DNA of 18,716 nt from an uncultured Collinsella sp. (lineage in GTDB: Bacteria > Actinomycetota > Coriobacteriia > Coriobacteriales > Coriobacteriaceae). Below, piece by piece: positions 1 through 6,468 of this stretch. The stretch lies in the NCBI GenBank assembly GCA_934650975.1, contig CAKUFW010000035.1, forward strand, positions 1-18,716. Reading direction: 5' to 3'. Within the stretch, counting starts at the first letter, position 1; each line of letters opens with the position of its first letter. The notes below the pieces were generated by a model. The model did not search any database and was not told the origin of the DNA. It worked only from the letters and a program-made list of their open reading frames with translations. Made by a program: the position numbers and the translations under genes.

Positions 1-171
1 AAGCAGCAGCAGAAGGCGCGCGAGGCATTCTACAAGCGCTACAGCGCCGGCAAGTGGAAGATGACGAGCGGTAAGGACATCGTCGTCAACCGCGCCAAGC
101 TGGGTCGCGAGGGCTGCAAGGACGTTATCGCCGCAGCCTACCGCTACAAAGTGGCTCAGCTCGAAGGCTAG
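1..171 (+). CDS. 3' end of an unrecognised protein gene (partial)
   Basis: An open frame enters from the left edge in frame 1 and ends at TAG 169-171, giving 56 residues. The segment is basic and helical-looking, beginning KQQQKAREAFYKRYSAG and ending KVAQLEG. I do not recognise the family and the N-terminal part lies outside the window. Good codon usage and a strong palindromic terminator (P1) starting 6 nt after the stop support a real gene end. It converges on the - strand regulator gene at 574-1977. Confidence 0.6.
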   Translation, partial: KQQQKAREAFYKRYSAGKWKMTSGKDIVVNRAKLGREGCKDVIAAAYRYKVAQLEG

Positions 172-177
172 ATGGTC

Positions 178-218
178 AAAACCACCACAAAGGGGACAGG
201 CACCTTTGTGGTGGTTTT
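178..218 (+). terminator. P1: palindrome with GGGGACAGG core, acting as terminator
   Basis: A perfect 16-bp inverted repeat (arms 178-193 and 203-218, AAAACCACCACAAAGG and its complement) encloses the 9-nt loop GGACAGGCA. On the + strand the T-rich stretch TTTTTGTTTT follows, so it should terminate the gene ending at 171. It is one of five copies of this palindrome in the window (P1-P5). Confidence 0.75.
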
Positions 219-272
219 TGTTTTAAGCCGAGGAGGGCAACCGACGCTGCTGATGGTCGTTCGCTCAAAGAA

Positions 273-337
273 CTCAAAGGTGCTCAAGCAACTCAAAGGT
301 GCTCAAAAAACTCAAGGGTGCTCAAAATACTCAAGGG
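273..337. repeat. 19-bp tandem repeat, about 3.4 copies
   Basis: Units start at 273, 292 and 311 with a partial fourth at 330. The pattern is CTCAARGGTGCTCAARNAA and a shorter half unit precedes it at 263. The unit is itself a degenerate doubling of a CTCAARG heptamer. It is non-coding and lies between P1 and array A. I see no gene here. Confidence 0.75.
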
Positions 338-363
338 CGGGCACCGCTTAGTTTCCTTTACTG

Positions 364-498
364 TCTAGATCTGTAACATCTGGGTGGTTAAATCGTCTCT
401 ATCTGTTACAGATTTAGATAAAACGCGGAGCCGAGTGGGGAAATCTAAATCTGTAACAGCTGGCCTGCTATTTGGGGTCTAGATGTTACAGATTGAGA
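364..498. repeat. Array A: 4 alternating 15-bp repeats, 40-bp period
   Basis: Half-sites start at 364, 404, 444 and 484. Odd ones read TCTARATCTGTAACA and even ones the reverse complement (TGTTACAGATTKAGA type). The three spacers (379-403, 419-443, 459-483) are each exactly 25 bp, and palindrome P2 begins about 32 bp after the last half-site. It occupies the space between two convergent genes. No other feature is visible in 172-573 apart from P1, the tandem repeat, this array and P2. Confidence 0.85.
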
Positions 499-529
499 CA
501 AACTGGTGGAGAGAGCTGCCGTGTCGTTC

Positions 530-568
530 AAACCACCACAAAGGGGACAGGCACCTTTGTGGTGGTTT
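530..568. terminator. P2: palindrome with GGGGACAGG core, 3' of the regulator gene
   Basis: Arms 530-544 and 554-568 (AAACCACCACAAAGG and its complement) are perfect over 15 bp. On the + strand TTTTTGTTTT follows. On the - strand only TTT follows, so termination of the regulator gene is plausible but weaker. The regulator's stop codon (574-576) lies 5 nt away. The sequence beyond the + side arm resembles the flank of P1, so the repeat unit extends past the hairpin. Confidence 0.65.
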
Positions 569-573
569 TTGTT

Positions 574-1977
574 TTAGGCGGAGGGGAAGGCTTTGGTGAG
601 GCCGGCGCGCGTTTGGGTGTCGGTCTTTTGGTAAATGGAGCTCAGGTGACGCTGCACCATGCGCATCGAGATGCCGAGCTCCTCGGCGATCTGCTTGAGC
701 GGACGCTCGTCTTGGGTTACAGCCATGAGCACGTCGACTTCGCGCGGGGTGAGGCCGTGGTCGGCGATGAAGGCTTGGCGCTGTTCCTCGATGCTGGGTG
801 CAGCGAGTGCCTCCTCGGCGAGCTGTTGATGTTCGCGCTCCTGTTCGGTTTGGGGTAGACGGAACAGCCCCGCAGCTACAAATGCCACGCTCGCCGCCAC
901 AAGCAGCACGAGCGCGCCGATCATGATGAGGGCGACATTGCCCGAGGTGACCAGTGCCAGCGAGATGCCCGATGTGGTGAATGCACATACATTGTTGGCG
1001 GCGCGGCCCATGCCGGCCCACAAAGCCGGAGTGTGCATACGCGGTGCCAGCTGTGTAAACGTGGCGGTGAAGAATGTGACGAAAAAGCCCGAGCTCAGAT
1101 AAAAGACGATGAGGCCCAGGTTGGGATCGGCGCCAGCTTCTACGGCCAAGATTGAGATGGTGGAGAGCACCGTGACACCGAGCATGACAGGACCCATGTA
1201 ACGACGCTCGGCAAGGTCAAAGACGATGCCGGCGACCAGGCCGCTCGCTGCCAAAAAGAGGCGTGGCCAAGTCTGCACGGCGATGGTGCCGTGGGCGTTG
1301 GAGAACGTGACCACGTTATCGAGCGTGGAGAACAGGCAGGCGAGAATCATGACGAGTGCGATGCTCCAACACGCCTGCTTGGCGAGGACGTGTGAGGGCT
1401 CGGTAAAAGGGTTGATGGTGGAGCTGGGGTTCTCATCTGCCACTTGGGGCGCGGCACTGAGGGCGGAGATGATGATCGTTGCCACGCCAAGAACGATAAG
1501 CTCAGCGACGCCGCCGCAATCGAGCAGGTTAACCGCGAACTGCATCAAGATGCCCGCGGCATATGCCGCTCCCGCGCCCGTGGCGAGCTTGGGATCGTCT
1601 TGGAACGCCAACGCAAAGGCGTGATGTGCTGCGGCGCCCAGCATACCGAGTCCAAAGAATACCACGCACCCCAGAATCTCGAGCGCAAGTGGACCTGTGG
1701 GGACCTGAATCTGGGACAAGCCAACGATAGCGATGGGAACGGCGGCGTTGGCGGCTGCCTGGGGCTGGCTTTTGCGCTGAGCGAGGGCCAGTAACGGCGC
1801 GTATCCGATAAAGCCGATAACGCTGGCACCCAGGATAAAGCCTTGCGCGAGCACAACGCGCTCGGCACCGGCGAGCAGCCCGACATTGATGTCGAAGCGA
1901 AACTCGGCGGCAAGGAAGACAAAGGTAAAGAGCGCGAGGGCTAGAAGCGCGTTGATTTTAGGCTTGCTCAGGTTCAA
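574..1977 (-). CDS. Membrane-embedded LuxR-family transcriptional regulator
   Basis: The protein has 467 residues. Residues 1 to about 375 contain roughly 12 hydrophobic segments separated by short loops, like an MFS transporter. Residues about 407-467 are a LuxR/GerE-type helix-turn-helix (LTPREVDVL, then LKQIAEELGISMRMVQRHLSSIYQKT). Such fusions of a 12-segment membrane domain to a C-terminal LuxR HTH are common in Coriobacteriia. The membrane part presumably senses a ligand or envelope state, but the ligand is unknown. The start is TTG at 1975-1977, supported by AAAGGA 6 nt upstream; no in-frame ATG lies nearby. It is divergent from the first surface-protein gene, and the shared intergenic region holds operator module 1, so it is a candidate regulator of that regulon and of itself. 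That link is inference. Confidence 0.88.
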   Translation of the reverse strand: MNLSKPKINALLALALFTFVFLAAEFRFDINVGLLAGAERVVLAQGFILGASVIGFIGYAPLLALAQRKSQPQAAANAAVPIAIVGLSQIQVPTGPLALEILGCVVFFGLGMLGAAAHHAFALAFQDDPKLATGAGAAYAAGILMQFAVNLLDCGGVAELIVLGVATIIISALSAAPQVADENPSSTINPFTEPSHVLAKQACWSIALVMILACLFSTLDNVVTFSNAHGTIAVQTWPRLFLAASGLVAGIVFDLAERRYMGPVMLGVTVLSTISILAVEAGADPNLGLIVFYLSSGFFVTFFTATFTQLAPRMHTPALWAGMGRAANNVCAFTTSGISLALVTSGNVALIMIGALVLLVAASVAFVAAGLFRLPQTEQEREHQQLAEEALAAPSIEEQRQAFIADHGLTPREVDVLMAVTQDERPLKQIAEELGISMRMVQRHLSSIYQKTDTQTRAGLTKAFPSA

Positions 1978-2015
1978 GAACGGTCCTTTGGGTGGACGGA
2001 ATAATCATGCCCTCG

Positions 2016-2021
2016 ATTGTA
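2016..2021 (-). promoter_or_regulatory. Candidate -10 box of the LuxR-type regulator gene
   Basis: TACAAT on the - strand lies about 38 nt upstream of the TTG start. No good -35 sits at 17 bp; the nearest TTG-like hexamer (TTGTCG) is about 20 bp away. The position suggests a leader of about 30 nt. Confidence 0.35.
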
Positions 2022-2069
2022 GCGCCCTAAGGCGAAGACACCGACAACGAAATCCATTCGAATGAAACC

Positions 2070-2104
2070 GCAGGTAGCCATAGGGGTTCACATCTACGAA
2101 CCTA
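2070..2104 (+). promoter_or_regulatory. Operator module 1, upstream of the first surface-protein gene
   Basis: GCAGGTA (2070-2076), 7 bp, GGGTTC (2084-2089), 8 bp, GAACCTA (2098-2104). The same elements with the same spacing stand upstream of the next two surface-protein genes. The core GGTTC-N8-GAACC inverted repeat is typical of a dimeric DNA-binding protein. It lies in the divergent intergenic region shared with the LuxR-type gene. Confidence 0.7.
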
Positions 2105-2143
2105 GGCGTATGCGATTGCTTGGCACATGGTGAGACTAGGAAA

Positions 2144-2178
2144 ACCACCACAAAGGGGACAGGCACCTTTGTGGTGGT
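2144..2178. repeat. P3: GGGGACAGG palindrome in the leader of the first surface gene
   Basis: Arms 2144-2156 and 2166-2178 (ACCACCACAAAGG and its complement) form a perfect 13-bp inverted repeat. The T-run seen after P1 and P2 is absent, so it is less likely to be a terminator. It lies between operator module 1 and the ribosome binding site at 2195-2200. Comparison with the second surface gene suggests it is an insertion. Confidence 0.75.
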
Positions 2179-2205
2179 ATGGTCCATCGACCGAGGGAGG
2201 CCCCT

Positions 2206-3798
2206 ATGAACGGAAGCCATTTTGACAAGCAGGCCCAGCGCGAGCGCACTTGCTCGCTGGTTCACGGTTCGTGGAAACGGGCGGGTGCCAGGCTGGCGTG
2301 CGCCGGCGCGTGCGCGCTTATGGTGGGTCAGCTGCTACTGCCGAGTGTTGCCTTGGCAGCCGATTGGATCAACGTGGGCGGCACGCAGTACAACGGGGGT
2401 ACTGCTGTTGGCGACGAGGCGGGCACGTGGTCCTGGAACGGCGCCGACGACATGCAGCTCAATGGCTATAACGGCGGCGGTATCAGCGCCGAGGGCAACC
2501 TCAACATCGGTGTGACCAACACCAACACCGTTACGGCCGATGCCGGTCAGAGCGCCATCGAGGTCTCAGGCGGCAACCTTTCCATCACGGGCGACGGCAC
2601 ACTCAATGCGACGGGCCAGACCGATGTCATCACGGCCGCGGGTAACGGTATTACCGGTGGCGACGTCACCGTCGACGGGGCCACGGTCAACGTGACGGCG
2701 ACGGGTACGGATGCAAATGGCGAGGAGTGCGAGAACGCCGAGGCCATAACTGCGTTTGGCGGAGACGTGACCATTAAAAACGGTGCGACTGTCGATGTGA
2801 AGGCAGGGCGCGCGGCGGGGTCCGGTGACGGGTATTACGGTTACGTGACGGGCATCTATGCCACTAACGGTGCACCTGGGGAAGACGGCGAGTTTGCATG
2901 GGAGCATGACGGGCAGAGCAACAAAGGCGGCCGCGTATCGATCGGCTCCGGCTCAACGGTGACGGTCAAGGCCGAATCCACCCTGGAGTCTCAGGGGATT
3001 GTGTCCCGTGTCAACAACGGTGCTGCGCGTGTCGAAATTGCAGGCGATTCGCTCGTGACCGCAATTGCCGATGCTTCGAATGGTATGTGGGGTGCCGTGG
3101 GTATCGAGGCGGCCGGAATGGGCGACGATGCCACTGCCGATATCATCATCGATGGAAAGAACACGTTTGTGACTGCGATTGCCAGCGCCTCGAAAGATCG
3201 GTATTCCAAGGACACGTATGGTCTGCATACCAGCTCGGGGAGTGCGATCGAGGGCGGAAGCATCCAAATTAAAAACGGCTCCGTTGTTGCCGAGGGCAGC
3301 GACGGGGCAATCGTCGCCGACAACTACACGAACGCCAACGGTCCTGCCGGTATGATTGTTATCGGCGAGGGCGGGAAGGTCGTGCTTCCTGCCAATGGCG
3401 TGGTGCGTGACTACCAAAAACTGGGTGCCCGCCCCATGGCGCTGGGCAACCGATTTGAATATGCTGATTTTTGGGGACAGACGATTGGCGAGCCCGGCGA
3501 AGGCGTCCTGAGGGCCGATCGCGATGCGGACAAGATCGCCAAGGTCGCGCATATCGTATTCGACGGAGGTGCTACGCCTGCTCCCGATCCGGCGCCGAGC
3601 CAAGCTTCGGCACAGACCGGTTCGGCCGTGAATGTAAAGCTCGCTGCCGCCAAGGCATCCGTCACGGCTTCGAAGACGACGACTTCCGCTCTTGCGGCCA
3701 CGGGCGATAGTGCCGCGTTGACCGTTGCCGCCATGGGCATCGCTGGTGCCACGGTTGCGGTAGCCGGCATCGCTGCCGTGCGCCGTCGCGAGGAATAG
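2206..3798 (+). CDS. LAATG-anchored surface protein, beta-helix-like repeats
   Basis: I chose ATG 2206 because GGGAGG (2195-2200) sits 5 nt before it and the N-terminus then aligns residue for residue with the next surface protein. An in-frame ATG at 2179 is the alternative. The product has 530 residues. Residues 1-51 are a long signal peptide with a conserved polar part (KQAQRERTCSLVHG) and a hydrophobic core ending SVALA. Residues about 75-400 are short Gly/Thr/Val-rich repeats (GGNLSITGDGTLNATG, GGDVTVDGATVNV, GGDVTIKNGATVDV), typical of right-handed beta-helix or carbohydrate-binding surface proteins. A Pro/Ala/Ser linker precedes LAATGD (496-501), a hydrophobic segment and RRREE. This fits a sortase substrate; LAxTG is the class E sortase motif of actinobacteria. 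No catalytic motif is visible. Ligand and function are unknown. Confidence 0.85.
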   Translation: MNGSHFDKQAQRERTCSLVHGSWKRAGARLACAGACALMVGQLLLPSVALAADWINVGGTQYNGGTAVGDEAGTWSWNGADDMQLNGYNGGGISAEGNLNIGVTNTNTVTADAGQSAIEVSGGNLSITGDGTLNATGQTDVITAAGNGITGGDVTVDGATVNVTATGTDANGEECENAEAITAFGGDVTIKNGATVDVKAGRAAGSGDGYYGYVTGIYATNGAPGEDGEFAWEHDGQSNKGGRVSIGSGSTVTVKAESTLESQGIVSRVNNGAARVEIAGDSLVTAIADASNGMWGAVGIEAAGMGDDATADIIIDGKNTFVTAIASASKDRYSKDTYGLHTSSGSAIEGGSIQIKNGSVVAEGSDGAIVADNYTNANGPAGMIVIGEGGKVVLPANGVVRDYQKLGARPMALGNRFEYADFWGQTIGEPGEGVLRADRDADKIAKVAHIVFDGGATPAPDPAPSQASAQTGSAVNVKLAAAKASVTASKTTTSALAATGDSAALTVAAMGIAGATVAVAGIAAVRRREE

Positions 3799-3848
3799 CA
3801 ATTTCGTCTAGGGCAAGCGGGGCATAAAGCCTCAGTGTGTTTGATTGA

Positions 3849-3888
3849 GCCGCCACGCAGGGATTTGCGTCCCCGCGTGGCGGCTTTT
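3849..3888 (+). terminator. Rho-independent terminator of the first surface gene
   Basis: A 10-bp GC-rich stem (GCCGCCACGC 3849-3858 with 3875-3884) has a loop that can pair further (GGGA/TCCC). TTTT follows at 3885-3888. It lies 51 nt after the stop codon and is an ordinary terminator, unlike the repeat arrays found after the other two surface genes. Confidence 0.85.
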
Positions 3889-3896
3889 GCATTTGC

Positions 3897-3931
3897 GCAG
3901 GTAAAGGTGCAGGTTCGCATGTACGAACCTA
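3897..3931 (+). promoter_or_regulatory. Operator module 2, upstream of the second surface-protein gene
   Basis: GCAGGTA (3897-3903), 7 bp, AGGTTC (3911-3916), 8 bp, GAACCTA (3925-3931). The inverted repeat has 7-bp arms, AGGTTCG and CGAACCT. About 45 bp downstream of GAACC match the region after module 1 without gaps, including GAACCTAGGCG. The start codon is 65 bp downstream. Confidence 0.75.
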
Positions 3932-3995
3932 GGCGCGGCGCCCGGTTTGCAGCATCGTGGTGCCATGGAAACAACCCTCGATGAAGGAGGACGAC

Positions 3996-5972
3996 ATGCA
4001 AGGACAACATTTTGCCAAGCAGGCGCAGCGCGAGCGCACCTGCTCGCTGGTTCACGGAACTTGGCGTTGCGTGGGTGTGAAGATCGCCAGTGTCGGCGCG
4101 TGTGCGCTCATGGTCGGTCAGCTGCTACTGCCGAGCGTGGCGCTTGCGACCGAGTGCGCGGACCCCGGTGTGGCGACGGGTGAGGTCGCTGCGGCGCCGG
4201 CGGCTACGGTGGATGCGAATGCGGCGACAACACCGACAACCGATGCTGCTCCGGCAACTCAGAACGAGGCCGATACTCAGCAGGTATCTTTGGCTGACAC
4301 CGTCGAAGGGGCTGGCGATGCAATGCCCGCCGAGCAAAACGCTTCCGGCGACAACGCCGCCATGCCGGCAGACAACGCCATTATGCCCTGCGGTGTGACC
4401 GACGTGACGGGCGGGGGCGGCGTTAAGTTCAACACGACCGTGGTCAATCACTACACGGACTGCGTGCTTCCGAGCAATGTCACACTCGAAAAGGGCCAGT
4501 CGTATACCTATAATTTTCCCGATGTCGAGGGAGGTATGCCGGATAAGCCGCTCCGCGAACTTGTCGAAACCAAGTACTACCGGGCCGATGCTGCTTCGGG
4601 CACCCTGGCTGAAGTCCAGGACGCATCTATGTCCGATGTGACGGCTCGCTTTGAGCCTGTTGACGATCACATGAGGCTGACGCTGACCTTTACGGGTGGC
4701 GCGGCGGGCGGCTCGTATCGACTCACGCGCACTGAGACTCTTTATATTGGCGCGTTACTGACGTATACCGGAACCGACTATGAGGGCGACAATATCATCG
4801 TGGGCGACCCTGATGACATCTTCAACGCCTACAGGCCGAGCGGTTCGGTCGTCATTAACGAAACCAGGGATGAGTACTATATTCGCTACAACATCGACAG
4901 TGCCATAACGCTCGTAGCGTCAGAAAGCCAAGCCCTTGAGAACCTGAACGTCAACGACGTGAAGACCGACTATGCACCCGGTGAGGCGCCGCGTGCGACC
5001 GCGACGATCCCCGCCGCCGATGCCGACAAGTACGAGATCGCGTATGAGTGCTGGGAGGAGATGGATGGCAGCGACCCTGCGGAGCTCACGCCCGTTGCCT
5101 TCTGGTATTCCGACCCTGCCAAGTATCCGACGGGCGCGAGGAGGATCGAACACTTCGAAGAGGGCAAGTTCTACATGTACTCCGTTGAGCTGAGGCTCAA
5201 GGGCGACAATACCGTGGCCGATGACTGCATGATGTACGTCAACGGTCGTTGGGCGCACCACATCAAGACCGTCAACGGTGTGTTTGCTCCCAACGCGGCC
5301 AATATGCTGTGCGAGCAGCCAATCGACGAATGGCGTGCCATCGACGTTATAGAGATCAACGGCGCCACAACCACCTTTAAGGCGGGCGATAGGCCGGTCT
5401 TTACGGCGAATGTTCCGATGGGTTCCAACTCCCTTCCTCAGTGTGAGTTCTGGACGGGCAGCGACGGCAGCGAAGTGAACTCTCAGGAGTTCTGGGATCA
5501 GAACATTACGAACCACATCGACGCCTTTAAGCCTGGCGTGACCTATCGCTACGGCATCTACCTAAAGTCAGCGCGCGGCTTCTACTTCACGTCCGACACC
5601 AAGTTGGTGATCAACGGCCAGGAGTGCGGCTACCAGGTCGCGGATAGCGTATCCGATGAGGACAGCGGCTGGATCTACACCCTGTGGCTCAACACCGATC
5701 TGACGTTTACGCCCGAGGCCACGCCGGCCCCGGTCGATCCCGAGAAGCCGGCGCCGCAGCCCGAGACGAAGCCCGACACCAAGCCGGCTGCAGCGCCGAC
5801 CACTACGACCACCACGACCAAGACGGCTACCAAGACCACGCCGACCAAGAAGCCTGACGCCGTCCTGGCTGCCACGGGCGACAACACCGCCATGACGGTC
5901 ACCGCCCTGGGAATCGCCGGCGCAACCGTTGCCGCAGCCGGTGTCGCCGCGACCAAGCGCCGCAAGCGCTAG
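3996..5972 (+). CDS. LAATG-anchored surface protein, tandem Ig-like domains
   Basis: ATG 3996 is chosen over in-frame 3957: AAGGAGG (3984-3990) lies 5 nt upstream and the N-terminus matches the first surface protein. The product has 658 residues. Residues 1-51 form a long signal peptide (KQAQRERTCSLVHG, then GACALMVGQLLLPSVALA, nearly identical to its neighbour). Residues about 52-140 are a low-complexity Ala/Thr/Asp/Gln stretch. Residues about 140-310 are an unrecognised beta-rich region. Two related beta-rich domains of about 100-120 residues follow (about 310-440 and 450-580), with shared patterns such as ATIPAAD/TANVPMG, a Trp/Phe-rich segment and FEEGKFYMYSV/FKPGVTYRYGI. A Pro/Glu/Lys/Thr linker (TTTTTTTKTATK) spans the wall. 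LAATGD begins at 624, followed by a hydrophobic segment and KRRKR. It is probably exported and sortase-linked. Role unknown; adhesion is possible. Confidence 0.83.
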   Translation: MQGQHFAKQAQRERTCSLVHGTWRCVGVKIASVGACALMVGQLLLPSVALATECADPGVATGEVAAAPAATVDANAATTPTTDAAPATQNEADTQQVSLADTVEGAGDAMPAEQNASGDNAAMPADNAIMPCGVTDVTGGGGVKFNTTVVNHYTDCVLPSNVTLEKGQSYTYNFPDVEGGMPDKPLRELVETKYYRADAASGTLAEVQDASMSDVTARFEPVDDHMRLTLTFTGGAAGGSYRLTRTETLYIGALLTYTGTDYEGDNIIVGDPDDIFNAYRPSGSVVINETRDEYYIRYNIDSAITLVASESQALENLNVNDVKTDYAPGEAPRATATIPAADADKYEIAYECWEEMDGSDPAELTPVAFWYSDPAKYPTGARRIEHFEEGKFYMYSVELRLKGDNTVADDCMMYVNGRWAHHIKTVNGVFAPNAANMLCEQPIDEWRAIDVIEINGATTTFKAGDRPVFTANVPMGSNSLPQCEFWTGSDGSEVNSQEFWDQNITNHIDAFKPGVTYRYGIYLKSARGFYFTSDTKLVINGQECGYQVADSVSDEDSGWIYTLWLNTDLTFTPEATPAPVDPEKPAPQPETKPDTKPAAAPTTTTTTTKTATKTTPTKKPDAVLAATGDNTAMTVTALGIAGATVAAAGVAATKRRKR

Positions 5973-6009
5973 GTTTTGGTGGCTGCCCTCGTTCTCGGCG
6001 TCAGCAAAA

Positions 6010-6305
6010 TCTCAATCTGTAACACCTGGCCACCCAAAACGGCCCAAGATGTTACAGATTGAGATGAACCGCCTGACTGCCAACCTAATGTCTCGATCTG
6101 TAACACCAAACGAGGAATTTGGGTTCCAGATGTTACAGATTGAGACAAGCTAGCGAGTGTCGGAACAACGTCTCGATCTGTAACACGTAGTGGGGTATTT
6201 GGCCTCTAACTGTTACAGATTTAGATGAACCGGAAGGCGCCGACACAATGTCTCGATCTGTAACATCTACGGGGCTCTATGTGGCCTACCTGTTACAGAT
6301 CGAGA
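6010..6305. repeat. Array B: 8 alternating 15-bp repeats, 40-bp period
   Basis: Half-sites start at 6010, 6050, 6091, 6131, 6171, 6211, 6251 and 6291. Odd ones read TCTCRATCTGTAACA; even ones read TGTTACAGATYGAGA, except 6211 which ends TTAGA. Spacers are 25 bp except one of 26 (6065-6090). The four outward-reading pairs can each fold into a 15-bp stem with a 25-nt loop. The spacers inside pairs resemble one another (many contain ATTTGGG or GGCCTC), so they are not unrelated inserts. The gap 5973-6468 holds only this array, P4 and operator module 3. Confidence 0.9.
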
Positions 6306-6327
6306 CAAACCGGCCGGCTAAGTCCAG

Positions 6328-6364
6328 AACCGCCACAAAGGTGCCTGTCCCCTTTGTGGTGGTT
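6328..6364. repeat. P4: GGGGACAGG palindrome after array B
   Basis: Arms 6328-6341 and 6351-6364 pair over 14 bp with one G/T mismatch (CGCC against GGTGG). The core reads GGTGCCTGTCCCC on the + strand, opposite in orientation to P1-P3. It ends just before operator module 3. No T-run follows. Confidence 0.75.
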
Positions 6365-6367
6365 TGC

Positions 6368-6408
6368 GCAGGTAGAACGGTAGGTTCGTATATATGAACC
6401 TACCGTTC
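6368..6408 (+). promoter_or_regulatory. Operator module 3, upstream of the giant surface-protein gene
   Basis: GCAGGTA (6368-6374), 7 bp, AGGTTC (6382-6387), 8 bp (GTATATAT), GAACCTA (6396-6402). Here the inverted repeat extends to perfect 13-bp arms, 6375-6387 and 6396-6408. The start codon is 60 bp downstream. As RNA this would also be a hairpin followed by a T-rich stretch, so a terminator role for upstream transcription is an alternative. The shared geometry with modules 1 and 2 favours an operator. Confidence 0.78.
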
Positions 6409-6468
6409 GCTTTGTTTTTGGGCAACGATTACGCTGGATGACTTTTGGTTTGCAAGAAAGGAACGACC

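Larger units (their letters stand above)
5874..6364 (+). repeat. Duplicated 3' module, copy 1 (sorting signal + array B + palindrome)
   Basis: From the TGD codons of the sorting signal, through the stop codon, a 37-bp spacer, array B and palindrome P4, this block is collinear with 12970-13380. Stop codon to first half-site is 38 bp in both copies, and last half-site to palindrome is 23 bp in both. The only length difference is 80 bp inside the array. The coding part is nearly identical between the copies. Confidence 0.8.

Noticed and set aside
6010..6305. CRISPR array
   Set aside because: Regular short repeats with 25-bp spacers look CRISPR-like, but the repeats are only 15 bp, alternate in orientation, the spacers are related to each other and partly shared with array C, and no cas gene is in the window.
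6375..6420. Terminator call for the 13-bp inverted repeat before the giant gene
   Set aside because: A T-rich stretch follows, but the same inverted repeat with fixed GCAGGTA spacing occurs upstream of two other genes without T-runs, so an operator explains all three.
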